DNA from: Bacillota bacterium
GTDB lineage: Bacteria > Bacillota > Clostridia > Christensenellales > Aristaeellaceae
DNA length: 64,000 bases
Assembly: GCA_023404345.1 (NCBI GenBank)
Contig: JAEYCB010000018.1
Span: 1-64,000 of the forward strand
Reading direction: 5' to 3'
The notes beneath the pieces are model-generated. The model was not told where the DNA came from. It was given only the letters and a program-made list of their open reading frames with translations, and searched no databases. Positions within the stretch are counted from its first letter, which is position 1, and every line of letters begins with the position of its first letter. Positions 1-8,473 of the stretch are shown here, in pieces. The position numbers were made by a program, and so were the translations under genes.

Positions 1-130
1 GACAGGCCCTGCCTGGCAGCTTGAATCAGTGCGCCCCTGCGAGCATAAGTATGGGGCATCCTGTTGATTTTCACAAAATGCATGTCCGCCTATGTGAATC
101 CTGCCATTTATGCGGTGTTGCCTTAGAGTC
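1..130. other. Left edge, no supported gene
   Basis: A short + strand reading frame is open from base 2 to a TGA at 65-67 and could be the C-terminal end of a gene that starts outside the window, but 21 codons are too few to judge. Bases 68-130 show no convincing signal. Confidence 0.3.
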
Positions 131-358
131 ATGCTGAAAACCATCTGCACCCACGAAGTACGCGAGGAACTGATTGATACGCTGCTGGCGTTTTCGCTGC
201 TGTCCCAGCGCATTGCCCAGAGTCTTGCGCAGTTGAACGAACCGACAACACAGAGAGGAGACACCGAAGATGTCCAAAATGAGCGAGTTGGACTCTGCCC
301 TTATCGAATTGTCCGCGCATGCCAAAGCCACGCTGGCGGCTGTGCAGTCCATCCGTGA
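131..358 (+). CDS. Small phage protein of unknown function
   Basis: A 75-residue reading frame starting at the ATG at 131. The N-terminal half (THEVREELIDTLLAFSLLSQR) looks like one amphipathic helix, a pattern common in short proteins at the head of Firmicutes phage replication operons. The end overlaps the next gene by about 90 bases, unusually long, so the true stop product may be accidental after residue 45 or so. No good ribosome-binding site precedes the ATG; an in-frame ATG at 110 is an alternative. Function unknown. Confidence 0.45.
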   Translation: MLKTICTHEVREELIDTLLAFSLLSQRIAQSLAQLNEPTTQRGDTEDVQNERVGLCPYRIVRACQSHAGGCAVHP

Positions 359-596
359 ATTGCTGAACGCGCAGGAGTCAGAGAAAACCGACGATTTGCC
401 TGCAGCAAAGCCCATCACGAAAGAGCAGGTGCACACGATTCTTGCTGCCAAGACCGCTGAAGGCTACGGCGCACAGGTGCGTGCCCTGCTCAGGAAGTAC
501 GGAGCGACACAACTTTCCGCTGTGAAGCCCGCTGACTATTCCGACCTGATGCTGGAAGCGCAGGCCATCGGAACCGAGGTGGACGCGGATGGCTAA
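270..596 (+). CDS. Conserved phage replication-operon protein, unknown function
   Basis: 108 residues. A ribosome-binding site (AGAGGAGA) lies just upstream of the ATG at 270. The N-terminal 35 residues are helical and Ala/Leu-rich; the C-terminal part contains ITKEQVHTILAAK and LLRKYGATQLSAV, resembling small proteins that precede DUF2800 genes in Clostridial phages and are sometimes likened to a recombination or rRNA-processing fold. The last bases overlap the start of the next gene (589), suggesting translational coupling. No catalytic motif is visible. Confidence 0.7.
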   Translation: MSKMSELDSALIELSAHAKATLAAVQSIRELLNAQESEKTDDLPAAKPITKEQVHTILAAKTAEGYGAQVRALLRKYGATQLSAVKPADYSDLMLEAQAIGTEVDADG

Positions 597-1719
597 TCAT
601 GCAGTTCTCTCCGCTTCCTCCAGCCACCGCTGGATGAACTGCCCGCCGTCGGTCAGGCTGACCGAACGCATCCCCGACAATGGCAGCGTCTATGCCGCTG
701 AGGGCAGTGAAGCCCACGCGCTGTGCGAGTACAAGCTCCGTCAGGCGCTGGGCATGGAAGCGGAAAATCCGCTGGACAGCCCCGGCGGCCTGCAATACTA
801 CGACAGCGCCATGGAGGATGCCGCGACCGGCTATGTGGCATTCGTGCTGGAGCAGTTGGAGGAAATCAAGCGTACCTGCGCAGACCCCATTGTTATGGTA
901 GAGCAGCGGCTGAACTTCTCTCGCTGGGTACAGGACGGCTTTGGTACGGGCGACGCGGTCATCGTTGCGGACGGCACGCTGCTCATCACGGATTTTAAGT
1001 ACGGGACGGGCGTTCCTGTCTCGGCAGAGGGCAACAGTCAGATGCGGCTGTACGCGTTGGGCGCTTTGGATATGTTCGGCGAGCTGTACGACATCGAAAC
1101 GGTGGTCATGACCATCTATCAGCCCCGGCTCTCCAACATCAGCACGGACACCCTTACCAAAGCTGAATTGCTGGATTGGGCAGAGAACATCCTGCGCCCC
1201 GTCGCCGAGCTGGCCTATAAGGGTGAAGGAGAAACGAAGGCCGGAAGCTGGTGCCGATTCTGCAAGCTGCGCACCACCTGCCGAAAACGCGCCGAGGCCA
1301 ACCTCGCGCTGGCACAGCACGATTTCAAACTGCCGCCCACGCTGTCGAATGAGGAAATCTCCGTTATTCTCGAACAACTGGATGACCTGACCAGCTGGGC
1401 GGCGGACATCCGGGAATACGCCCTGGCCGCCGCACTGTCAGGCACACACTTTGACGGCTGGAAGCTGGTGGAAGGACGGGCAAACCGCCGCTACACCGAT
1501 GAAGTTGCCGTAGCACAGGCCGTGATCGGTGCAGGCCACGATCCCTATGAGCGCAAACTGCTCGGCATCACCGCCATGGAAAAGCTGCTGGGCAAGAAGC
1601 AGTTTGCCGACCTGCTCGCCGATTGGATAGAACGTCCGCAGGGCAAACCCACCCTCGTACCGGCAAGCGACAAGCGACCCGAAATGACAAACGCGAAGAG
1701 CGACTTCGCCAACGAATGA
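589..1719 (+). CDS. DUF2800 family protein, PD-(D/E)xK nuclease-like
   Basis: 376 residues. The opening HAVLSASSSHRWMNCPPS and GSEAHALCEYKL, followed by a central D-(x)n-TDFKYGTG segment, are the usual signature of the DUF2800 phage family, related to RecB/Cas4-type PD-(D/E)xK nucleases; the D and FKYG would supply the metal-binding Asp and the catalytic Lys. A cysteine group (CRFCKLRTTC, about residue 225) resembles the Fe-S ligands of Cas4/AddB nucleases. The gene lies directly before a DUF2815 protein and a polymerase, the normal order, so a role in phage replication or recombination is likely. Confidence 0.85.
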   Translation: MANHAVLSASSSHRWMNCPPSVRLTERIPDNGSVYAAEGSEAHALCEYKLRQALGMEAENPLDSPGGLQYYDSAMEDAATGYVAFVLEQLEEIKRTCADPIVMVEQRLNFSRWVQDGFGTGDAVIVADGTLLITDFKYGTGVPVSAEGNSQMRLYALGALDMFGELYDIETVVMTIYQPRLSNISTDTLTKAELLDWAENILRPVAELAYKGEGETKAGSWCRFCKLRTTCRKRAEANLALAQHDFKLPPTLSNEEISVILEQLDDLTSWAADIREYALAAALSGTHFDGWKLVEGRANRRYTDEVAVAQAVIGAGHDPYERKLLGITAMEKLLGKKQFADLLADWIERPQGKPTLVPASDKRPEMTNAKSDFANE

Positions 1720-1735
1720 AAGAGAGGATATTCTT

Positions 1736-2299
1736 ATGGCTAAGAACATGAATCCGACCAAGGTCATCACCGGCAAGGACACCCGCTGGAGCTACTGCAA
1801 CGTCTGGGATGCCAAGTCTATCAACGGCGGCGCACCCAAATTCTCCGTTTCCCTGATCATCCCCAAGACCGACACCGTCACCGTTCAGAAGATCAAGGCC
1901 GCCATCGAGGCCGCCTACCATGACGGCGAGAGCAAGCTGCGCGGCAATGGCAAGACCGTGCCCCCGCTGGTGGCCATCAAGAATCCCCTGCGTGACGGCG
2001 ATACGGAGCGCCCGGATGATGCAGCGTATCAGAACGCCTACTTTATCAACGCCAACTCCGGCACCGCGCCGGGCGTGGTGGATGCGGAATGCAATCCCAT
2101 CCTGACCCGCAGCGAGGTCTACTCCGGCGTGTATGGCCGCGCCAGTATTTCCTTCTACGCCTTCAATTCCAACGGCAATCGCGGTATCGCCTGCGGGCTG
2201 AATAACCTGCAGAAGATCCGCGACGGTGAGCCGCTGGGCGGCAGGGCTTCCGCTGAGAGCGACTTTGCCGATGAGGACGAGGAAGATTTCCTCTCGTAA
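1736..2299 (+). CDS. DUF2815 family ssDNA-binding-like protein
   Basis: 187 residues. The start KVITGKDTRWSYCNVWDAK, the segment FSVSLIIPKTDT and the acidic C-terminus (DEDEEDFL) match the DUF2815 family, thought to be an OB-fold single-stranded DNA-binding protein analogous to T7 gp2.5; the acidic tail is typical of proteins of that kind that contact the replisome. An AGAGAGGA site precedes the ATG. It sits between the DUF2800 nuclease-like gene and DNA polymerase. Confidence 0.82.
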   Translation: MAKNMNPTKVITGKDTRWSYCNVWDAKSINGGAPKFSVSLIIPKTDTVTVQKIKAAIEAAYHDGESKLRGNGKTVPPLVAIKNPLRDGDTERPDDAAYQNAYFINANSGTAPGVVDAECNPILTRSEVYSGVYGRASISFYAFNSNGNRGIACGLNNLQKIRDGEPLGGRASAESDFADEDEEDFLS

Positions 2300-2361
2300 T
2301 CATGGAACAAACCTGCGGGGCGGCGGTGCATCATCGCTGCCCCGATTTTATAGGAGGAAGT

Positions 2362-4332
2362 ATGAACATGAACACACTCTCTTTGGATTTGGAAACGTAC
2401 AGCAGCGTCGACCTCGGGAAATCCTCCGCTTATCGCTATGTGGAAAGCCCGGATTTTGACATCCTGTTGCTTGGCTACAGCGTGGACGGCGGCGAAGTTC
2501 AGGTGGTCGATTTGGCTCAAGGAGAACAGATCCCACCTGAAGTGATTGCTGCTCTTTCGGATGAGCGCGTACACAAGTGGGCTTTCAACGCGAACTTTGA
2601 GCGCGTATGCCTGTCCGAATGGCTACGCCGCCATGGTTATCCCTTGGAGAATGACTATTACTCCATTCCGGGTGATCCCTGCATGGGCTATCTCGACCCA
2701 GCGGGCTGGTACTGCACCATGGTGTGGGCAGCATATCTCGGTTTGCCCCTGTCCCTGAAAGATGCCGGAATGGCGCTGGGGCTGGATAAGCAGAAGCTCA
2801 CCGAAGGCAAAGAGCTTATCAAGTATTTTTGTGTTCCCGGCAAGGATGGAACAAGGCATCTGCCCAGCGATGCCCCGGACAAATGGGCGACCTTCAAAGC
2901 CTACAACCTGCGCGACGTGGAAACCGAGATGGGCATTCAGGAACGGCTGCGTAAATTTCCCGTGCCCGATGAGGTGTGGGCGCAGTATCACCTTGACCAG
3001 CGGATCAACGACCGGGGCATCGCGGTTGATATGACGCTGGTGCGCAATGCCATCGCCATCGATGCGCAGTCCCGCGAAGAACTGACCGCCAAGCTGCAGG
3101 AACTGACTATGCTGGAAAACCCCAACTCCGTGCAGCAGATGAAAAACTGGCTGGCAGCCAACGGTTTGGAGACGGACACACTGGGCAAAAAGCAGGTGAC
3201 GGAGTTGCTCAAGACCGCTCCGGAGCCGCTGAAATCTGTGCTTGTGCTGCGCCAGCATCTGGCGAAATCCTCCGTGAAAAAGTATCAGGCCATGGAAAAT
3301 GCCGTGTGCGCAGACGGACGTGTGCGCGGATGCTTTCAGTTCTATGGCGCACGAACCGGGCGATGGGCAGGCAGAAACATACAATTGCAAAACCTGCCTC
3401 AGAACAAAATGCCCGATCTGGAACAGGCGCGAAACCTTGTCCGTGCCGGGGACTACGATTCCGTGCGCACGCTCTATGACTCCACACCGGATGTGCTCTC
3501 CCAGCTCATCCGCACGGCCTTTGTGCCCTCGCCGGGCAGCACCTTCTTTGTAGCCGACTTCAGCGCGATTGAAGCCCGCGTGATCGCGTGGCTTGCCGGT
3601 GAGCAGTGGCGGCAACAGGTATTCGCCGAAGGGAAAGACATCTATTGCGCCAGCGCGTCCCAGATGTTCGGTGTGCCTGTCGAAAAGCATGGTATCAATG
3701 GTCACCTGCGCCAGAAAGGCAAAATTGCTGAACTCGCGCTGGGCTACGGAGGTTCGGTGGGTGCGCTCAAGGCCATGGGCGCAATCGAGATGGGCTTGCA
3801 GGAGGAAGAACTGAAACCACTGGTGGACGCATGGCGCTCTGCCAATCCCATGATCGTCAAGCTGTGGTGGGAAGTGGACGAAGCTGTCATGACGGCGATC
3901 CGAAAGAAAACCACCACGCAGACACACGGCATCCGCTTCTCCTGCCAGTCGGGGATGCTGTTTATCACGCTCCCCTCCGGGCGGCAGCTGGCCTATGTCA
4001 AGCCGCGCATCGGAGAGAATCAATTCGGAAGCCCTGCCGCCACCTATATGGGCACGAACAGCGCCAAGCAATGGACGCGACAGGAAAGCTATGGCCCGAA
4101 ATTTGTGGAAAACATCGTGCAGGCCATCAGCCGCGACATCCTGTGCTACGCCATGCGGACGCTGAGCCATTGTTCTATCGTAGCGCATGTCCACGATGAG
4201 CTGATTATCGAAGCCGATCCAAGCATGTCGCTGGAAGCAGTCTGCGAACAGATGGGCAGAACACCGCCATGGGCACAGGGACTGCAGCTTCGTGCGGATG
4301 GATATACCACGCCATTTTATAAAAAAGATTGA
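2362..4332 (+). CDS. Phage DNA polymerase, family A (Pol I-like)
   Basis: 656 residues from the ATG at 2362, chosen because TAGGAGGAAG stands directly upstream; an in-frame start at 2302 has none. The N-terminal 3'-5' exonuclease domain begins with LSLDLETYSS (Asp9/Glu11) and FNANFERVCL. The polymerase domain shows motif A (VADFSAIEARVIAW, Asp about 399), motif B (KGKIAELALGYGGSVGALK) and motif C (AHVHDELIIEAD, Asp about 612). It should replicate phage DNA together with the primase-helicase at 5949. A terminator hairpin follows. Confidence 0.95.
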   Translation: MNMNTLSLDLETYSSVDLGKSSAYRYVESPDFDILLLGYSVDGGEVQVVDLAQGEQIPPEVIAALSDERVHKWAFNANFERVCLSEWLRRHGYPLENDYYSIPGDPCMGYLDPAGWYCTMVWAAYLGLPLSLKDAGMALGLDKQKLTEGKELIKYFCVPGKDGTRHLPSDAPDKWATFKAYNLRDVETEMGIQERLRKFPVPDEVWAQYHLDQRINDRGIAVDMTLVRNAIAIDAQSREELTAKLQELTMLENPNSVQQMKNWLAANGLETDTLGKKQVTELLKTAPEPLKSVLVLRQHLAKSSVKKYQAMENAVCADGRVRGCFQFYGARTGRWAGRNIQLQNLPQNKMPDLEQARNLVRAGDYDSVRTLYDSTPDVLSQLIRTAFVPSPGSTFFVADFSAIEARVIAWLAGEQWRQQVFAEGKDIYCASASQMFGVPVEKHGINGHLRQKGKIAELALGYGGSVGALKAMGAIEMGLQEEELKPLVDAWRSANPMIVKLWWEVDEAVMTAIRKKTTTQTHGIRFSCQSGMLFITLPSGRQLAYVKPRIGENQFGSPAATYMGTNSAKQWTRQESYGPKFVENIVQAISRDILCYAMRTLSHCSIVAHVHDELIIEADPSMSLEAVCEQMGRTPPWAQGLQLRADGYTTPFYKKD

Positions 4333-4342
4333 TCATTTCTCA

Positions 4343-4370
4343 GCCGCCGTGTTCAAAACGGCGGTTTTTT
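4343..4370 (+). terminator. Rho-independent terminator after the polymerase gene
   Basis: CCGCCGT and ACGGCGG arms (7 bp) with a GTTCAAA loop are followed by six T. The loop, 3' arm and following 15 bases recur almost identically at 42858-42892. Confidence 0.8.
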
Positions 4371-4422
4371 ACCAGTTAGGGCGCAGGGGCAAAAAGCCCA
4401 TGCGGAAAGTGAGGAACAGTCA

Positions 4423-4650
4423 ATGTTCTATGTGAAAACCCGGTTAGACCCTGAGACGGTCATGGAGGTGGATATTACCGATGAAAACGTGTTCACCCGT
4501 TGCCCGGAGTGTGGCGCAGAAGTCCAGATTGACCTGAACGACATGGTTGACGAAGGCGGTCAGCTTGATCTGTACGGCGTATCTGTGTGCTGTGAAGTGT
4601 GCAGCCGCAAGCACTGGAAGAGAGCACACCGTATTGAAGGGGATGATTGA
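4423..4650 (+). CDS. Small zinc-ribbon protein
   Basis: 75 residues with CPECG (residues about 25-29) and a second CCEVC pair (about 54-58), a plausible four-cysteine zinc ribbon. The upstream GTGAGGAAC region provides a weak ribosome-binding site. Placed between the polymerase terminator and the antirepressor gene, it is one of the small zinc-finger proteins common in phage early operons. Function unknown. Confidence 0.7.
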   Translation: MFYVKTRLDPETVMEVDITDENVFTRCPECGAEVQIDLNDMVDEGGQLDLYGVSVCCEVCSRKHWKRAHRIEGDD

Positions 4651-4651
4651 A

Positions 4652-5443
4652 ATGTGTGAGATGCAGATTTACACGAATCAGGAATTCGGCTCTGTTCGCA
4701 CGGTAGCCATTGGCGGCGAGCCCTACTTTGTCGGTAAGGATGTGGCGGAGATTCTTGGGTACAGCAACACCAAGGATGCCATTTCTAACCATGTGGATGA
4801 AGAGGATCGCACGGTAATCCAAAGGTCGGAAAACGCGACCTTTGACATCCCGAACAGGGGCATGACCGTGATCAACGAATCCGGTCTCTACTCCCTGATC
4901 CTCGGCAGCAAGCTGGAATCAGCCAAGCGCTTCAAGCGCTGGGTAACCGCCGAGGTGCTCCCCTCCATCCGCAGGCATGGCCTGTATGCCATCGATGACA
5001 TTCTCTCTGACCCCGACATTGCCATTCGCGCCCTGACCGCTCTGAAGGAAGAACGTGCAAAGGCAGCGGCTCTGCAGAACACCATCGCTGTGCAAAGCCA
5101 ACAGCTGCTGGAGCTTCAACCCAAGGCGAGCTACTACGATGTGGTGCTGAATTGCAGGGATCTGGTAGCTATCTCGGTCATCGCCAAGGATTACGGCTGG
5201 AGCGCAAAGCGCATGAATCGACAGCTTCACGAGCTGGGTGTGCAATTCAAGCAGGGCGATAAGATTTGGATGCTCTATCAGAAGTACGCCGACAAGGGAT
5301 ATACCTCCACGAAAACCGTGGTCACGCCCGGAAGCGACGGCGATCTTCATCCCCATGTTCACACCTATTGGACGCAGAAGGGGCGGCTGTTCATCTACAG
5401 CCTGCTCAAGGAACACGGCATTCTGCCCACGATGGAACGATGA
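4652..5443 (+). CDS. Phage antirepressor (BRO-N plus KilAC)
   Basis: 263 residues from the ATG at 4652, with GAAGGGG upstream. Residues 5-105 form a BRO-N domain (PYFVGKDVAEILGYSNTK; GLYSLILGSKLESAKRFK). After a helical linker, the C-terminal half is a KilAC/ANT domain (LVAISVIAKDYGWSAKRMN ... LHELGVQFKQGDKIWMLY ... HTYWTQKGRLFIYSLLKEHG). Such proteins counteract the phage repressor during induction. The predicted starting Met could also be the ATG at 4643. Confidence 0.92.
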   Translation: MCEMQIYTNQEFGSVRTVAIGGEPYFVGKDVAEILGYSNTKDAISNHVDEEDRTVIQRSENATFDIPNRGMTVINESGLYSLILGSKLESAKRFKRWVTAEVLPSIRRHGLYAIDDILSDPDIAIRALTALKEERAKAAALQNTIAVQSQQLLELQPKASYYDVVLNCRDLVAISVIAKDYGWSAKRMNRQLHELGVQFKQGDKIWMLYQKYADKGYTSTKTVVTPGSDGDLHPHVHTYWTQKGRLFIYSLLKEHGILPTMER

Positions 5444-5509
5444 CCCCGGCGGCTGCGGAGGGCGGCGCGATCCTGTGCCGCCCTCCCAGCGCAGATTGGA
5501 GTGATAATA

Positions 5510-5956
5510 ATGGGCATCAGTATTCGTAACCATGAGGGTTATCTTGACCCAACGACCTATGAAGCATTGACCAACGTGGAACGGGAGCGTTATGAGAAGG
5601 CACACCCCCTGGCCGTGCGCCAATTCAGGCCGGTGGTTTATATTTGCAGCCCCTATGTCGGTGATGTTCCCGGCAACACGGAGCGGGCGCGAAAGTACAG
5701 CCGCTTTGCCATTGAACAAGGTTGTATTCCCATCACGCCGCACCTGCTCTATCCGCAGTTTTTGGATGAGACACAAAAGGATGAACGGGAGCTGGGGCTG
5801 TTCATCGGACTGGTGCTGGTGAGCAAGTGCGCGGAGCTTTGGGTGTTCGGCTCCCGCGTTTCCTCCGGCATGGCACAGGAGATTGCCAAGGCCGAAAGCA
5901 AGGGCATGCCGACTCGATACTTCACCGAGGATATGGAGGAGGTTTGTCATGGATGA
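5510..5956 (+). CDS. DUF4406/nucleoside deoxyribosyltransferase-like protein
   Basis: About 148 residues from the ATG at 5510 (GTG at 5501 is an alternative; GGAGTG is the likely ribosome-binding site). PVVYICSPYVGD, the N-terminal glycan-like ARKYSRFAIEQGCIPITPH segment and ELWVFGSRVSSGMAQEI match the DUF4406/YtoQ-type Rossmann fold related to nucleoside 2-deoxyribosyltransferases, frequent in phages and suspected to act on nucleotides. The end overlaps the start of the next gene by 8 bases. Confidence 0.75.
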   Translation: MGISIRNHEGYLDPTTYEALTNVERERYEKAHPLAVRQFRPVVYICSPYVGDVPGNTERARKYSRFAIEQGCIPITPHLLYPQFLDETQKDERELGLFIGLVLVSKCAELWVFGSRVSSGMAQEIAKAESKGMPTRYFTEDMEEVCHG

Positions 5957-7925
5957 GATTTTGTCAGCCTTGGGCTGTATTCCTGTGAAAACCTGTTCCT
6001 ACGCGGAGTGGCTGGGCATCGGCATGGCGCTCAAAGACGCCGGATACGAGTGTGCCGTATGGGACGAGTGGTCACGGGACGATACCCGCTATATCGACGG
6101 CGACTGCTATCGCCGCTGGATGACCTTCAAAGGTTCCGAGCATCCCATCACCCTGCGCACCATCCGCGCCATGGCGAGAAAGAACGGCTGGGTATCGGCT
6201 TTCACCGATTTCGCGGAGGAACAGGATTTCACGCCCACCGAGATGCTCATCCGCTATCTGGAAGTGATGTTCCAGCCCGAGGACATCGTCGGCTTTGCGA
6301 CGCAGGTCAAGCCAGACAACCACGGCAAGCTCAAGCCCATCAATTCCAACCTCGCGCTGCAAGCCTCCAGTTTTATTGAACAGCTGCGCGAGGCCGCGGA
6401 TATCGGCGAGGTGATCGGGCCGTACCGCGCTGACTGCGGCGCGTGGATCAGGCTCAACCCGCTGGACGGAAAAGGCCAGTCCGACCGCAACGTGACCGCC
6501 TATCGCCATGTGCTGATCGAATCGGACACACTGTCCAAGACGGAGCAGGAGCGCTTCTATCGCAAGTATGAACTGCCCATCGCCTGCCTTGTAGATTCAG
6601 CGGGCAAAAGCGTCCACGCCATTGTGCGCATCGACGCGCCCAATGAACAGGAGTATCGCAGCCGCGTCAATTACCTGTTTCGTTTTCTGGAACAGCACGG
6701 CTTCCCGGTGGACAGCGCCAACAAAAACCCTTCGCGCCTGAGCCGCATGCCGGGCATACCCCGCAACGGTGTGACGCAGGAGCTGATCGCCACCAACATC
6801 GGCAAGCACACATGGAGCGAATGGCTGGAGTACGCGGAGGAACTGGCGCTCCTGCCTGAACCGATTTGCTTAAGCGACATTGAGATTCCACCGCAAAAAC
6901 CGCCCGAGCTGATACGCGGCATCCTGCGCCGTGGGCACAAAATGCTCATTGCCGGCCCCAGCAAGGCAGGCAAGAGCTTTCTGCTGATCGAGCTGGCCAT
7001 TGCCATTGCTGAAGGCAGATCGTGGCTGGGCTTTTCCTGCGTACAGGGCAAGGTGCTGTATGTCAATCTGGAAATTGATCCGGCCAGCTGCATCGACCGC
7101 TTCATCACGATCTATGGGAAATTGGACTTTACCCCGCCACATACAGAGAACATCGTGATTTGGAACCTGCGCGGCCATGCCCTTCCGCTGGACAAACTGG
7201 TTCCCATCCTTGTCAAACGCATGAAGGACGAGAAGTTCGCCGCCGTCATCATCGACCCGATTTACAAGGTCATCACGGGCGACGAAAACAACGCCAGCGA
7301 TATGGGCGCGTTTTGCAATCAGTTTGACAAGATCTGCACGGAGATGGGCGCGTCGGCGATCTACTGCCATCACCATTCCAAGGGTGCGCAGGGCGGGAAA
7401 AAAGCCATTGACCGCGCCAGCGGCAGCGGTGTGTTTGCCCGCGATCCCGACGCGCAGCTGGACATCATTGAGCTGAAAAAGCCGCTGTTCAAGGAAGCGG
7501 AAACCGAAACCGAGGACGGCACCGTGGTGGAGATCGAACAGTTCGATACAACCCGGTCGGCATGGCGGCTGGAAGCATCCCTGCGCGAGTTCCCGCCGAT
7601 CACCCCGGTTAATTTCTTCTTTGACTATCCGCTGCATCCGCTGGACACAGAGGGTGTGCTGGCGGCATACCGTCCGGAAGGAAGCCCATTGGCAAATCTG
7701 GACGGCAGCCCGAAACGGACAAGCCCGGAAGCCAGAAAGCGCAAGCTGGATGAAGCCTTTGATGCCGCCCCGAAGAGCGAGCCGGTCACCATCAAGGTGC
7801 TGGCAGAGCTGGCGGATGTTTCGCAGGACACCATGCGAAGGTATCTCAAGGAATTTGAGAGCGACTACATGGTGTATCGAGGGGTTGTGCAAGAGCGTCC
7901 GCCGTTTTCTGAGCCACAGCCATGA
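5949..7925 (+). CDS. Primase-helicase (PriCT-2, RepB-like primase, AAA ATPase)
   Basis: 658 residues from the ATG at 5949, preceded by ATGGAGGAGG. The N-terminus (YAEWLGIGMALKDAGYE; residues about 15-80) resembles PriCT-2. The middle third carries primase-like segments (SAGKSVHAIVRID; NPSRLSRMPG) typical of RepB/archaeo-eukaryotic-type plasmid and phage primases. The C-terminal part is a RepA/RecA-like helicase with Walker A GPSKAGKS (about residue 336), Walker B AAVIIDP and a sensor YCHHHSKG. A winged-helix-like tail ends the protein. It would prime and unwind phage DNA for the polymerase at 2362. Confidence 0.9.
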   Translation: MDEILSALGCIPVKTCSYAEWLGIGMALKDAGYECAVWDEWSRDDTRYIDGDCYRRWMTFKGSEHPITLRTIRAMARKNGWVSAFTDFAEEQDFTPTEMLIRYLEVMFQPEDIVGFATQVKPDNHGKLKPINSNLALQASSFIEQLREAADIGEVIGPYRADCGAWIRLNPLDGKGQSDRNVTAYRHVLIESDTLSKTEQERFYRKYELPIACLVDSAGKSVHAIVRIDAPNEQEYRSRVNYLFRFLEQHGFPVDSANKNPSRLSRMPGIPRNGVTQELIATNIGKHTWSEWLEYAEELALLPEPICLSDIEIPPQKPPELIRGILRRGHKMLIAGPSKAGKSFLLIELAIAIAEGRSWLGFSCVQGKVLYVNLEIDPASCIDRFITIYGKLDFTPPHTENIVIWNLRGHALPLDKLVPILVKRMKDEKFAAVIIDPIYKVITGDENNASDMGAFCNQFDKICTEMGASAIYCHHHSKGAQGGKKAIDRASGSGVFARDPDAQLDIIELKKPLFKEAETETEDGTVVEIEQFDTTRSAWRLEASLREFPPITPVNFFFDYPLHPLDTEGVLAAYRPEGSPLANLDGSPKRTSPEARKRKLDEAFDAAPKSEPVTIKVLAELADVSQDTMRRYLKEFESDYMVYRGVVQERPPFSEPQP

Positions 7926-7977
7926 CCGCGAACAGGCACGCACTGAAAGGGAAAATTGCCCTATATGTGCCAAAACC

Positions 7978-8060
7978 GCAAACTTGCACGCAAAGGAAAA
8001 CCACCCTATGCAAATGCAAGTTTGCACGAGAAAGGGCTTATAAAAGAAATGCAAGTTTGC
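7978..8060. repeat. Three copies of GCAAGTTTGC/GCAAACTTGC
   Basis: GCAAACTTGC lies at 7978-7987, and the inverse form GCAAGTTTGC at 8016-8025 and 8051-8060, all within the 266-base gap between the primase-helicase and VRR-NUC genes. The element is nearly palindromic, so these may be protein-binding sites. A short + strand frame at 7922-8104 crosses the region but shows no family resemblance. Confidence 0.6.
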
Positions 8061-8085
8061 GACAAAGGGAGTCAAGCAGTGATGG

Positions 8086-8121
8086 GAATCGGGTAAGGGA
8101 ATAAATCCCCTTACCTGATTC
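8086..8121 (+). promoter_or_regulatory. Long inverted repeat upstream of the VRR-NUC gene
   Basis: Two 14-base arms (GAATCGGGTAAGGG and CCCTTACCTGATTC) pair with one mismatch around an 8-base spacer. No T-run follows, so this is more likely an attenuating RNA hairpin or operator than a simple terminator. Confidence 0.55.
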
Positions 8122-8191
8122 TCCGTCACAACTTGCCTTGACCGACAGCTGCGGATGCCTGAAGCGCCGCAGAAAATACAAGGAGTACGTT

Positions 8192-8473
8192 ATGCGAGAA
8201 CGAGATATAGAGCGAAGATTGGTGTGGGCAATTCAAAAGCTCGGTGGTCTGTGCCCCAAGTGGGTCAGCCCCGGCTGGGATGGTGTGCCAGACCGCATCA
8301 TCCTCCTGCCCAGAGGACACATCGCCTTTGTGGAGTTGAAAGCTCCCGGCGAAAAACCGCGCCCGCTTCAGCTTCGGCGCAAGGCACAACTGGAACGGTT
8401 GGGCTTCAAGGTTTACGTCATCGACAACACAGATCAGATCGGAGGGGTGCTGGATGAAATATCAGCCCCATGA
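8192..8473 (+). CDS. VRR-NUC domain nuclease
   Basis: 93 residues from the ATG at 8192 with AAGGAG upstream. The compact VRR-NUC fold is visible: ERDIERRLVWAIQKLGG, WDGVPDRIILLPRGHIAFVELK (metal-binding D and ExK) and QLRRKAQLERLGFKVYVID. These single-domain PD-(D/E)xK enzymes are encoded next to SNF2 helicases in many Firmicutes phages; here the helicase gene overlaps the 3' end by 20 bases. Likely acts in replication or recombination intermediates. Confidence 0.92.
   Translation: MRERDIERRLVWAIQKLGGLCPKWVSPGWDGVPDRIILLPRGHIAFVELKAPGEKPRPLQLRRKAQLERLGFKVYVIDNTDQIGGVLDEISAP

Noticed and set aside
7922..8104. 60-residue + strand gene after the primase-helicase
   Set aside because: No ribosome-binding site or conserved pattern; it runs across the GCAAGTTTGC repeats.
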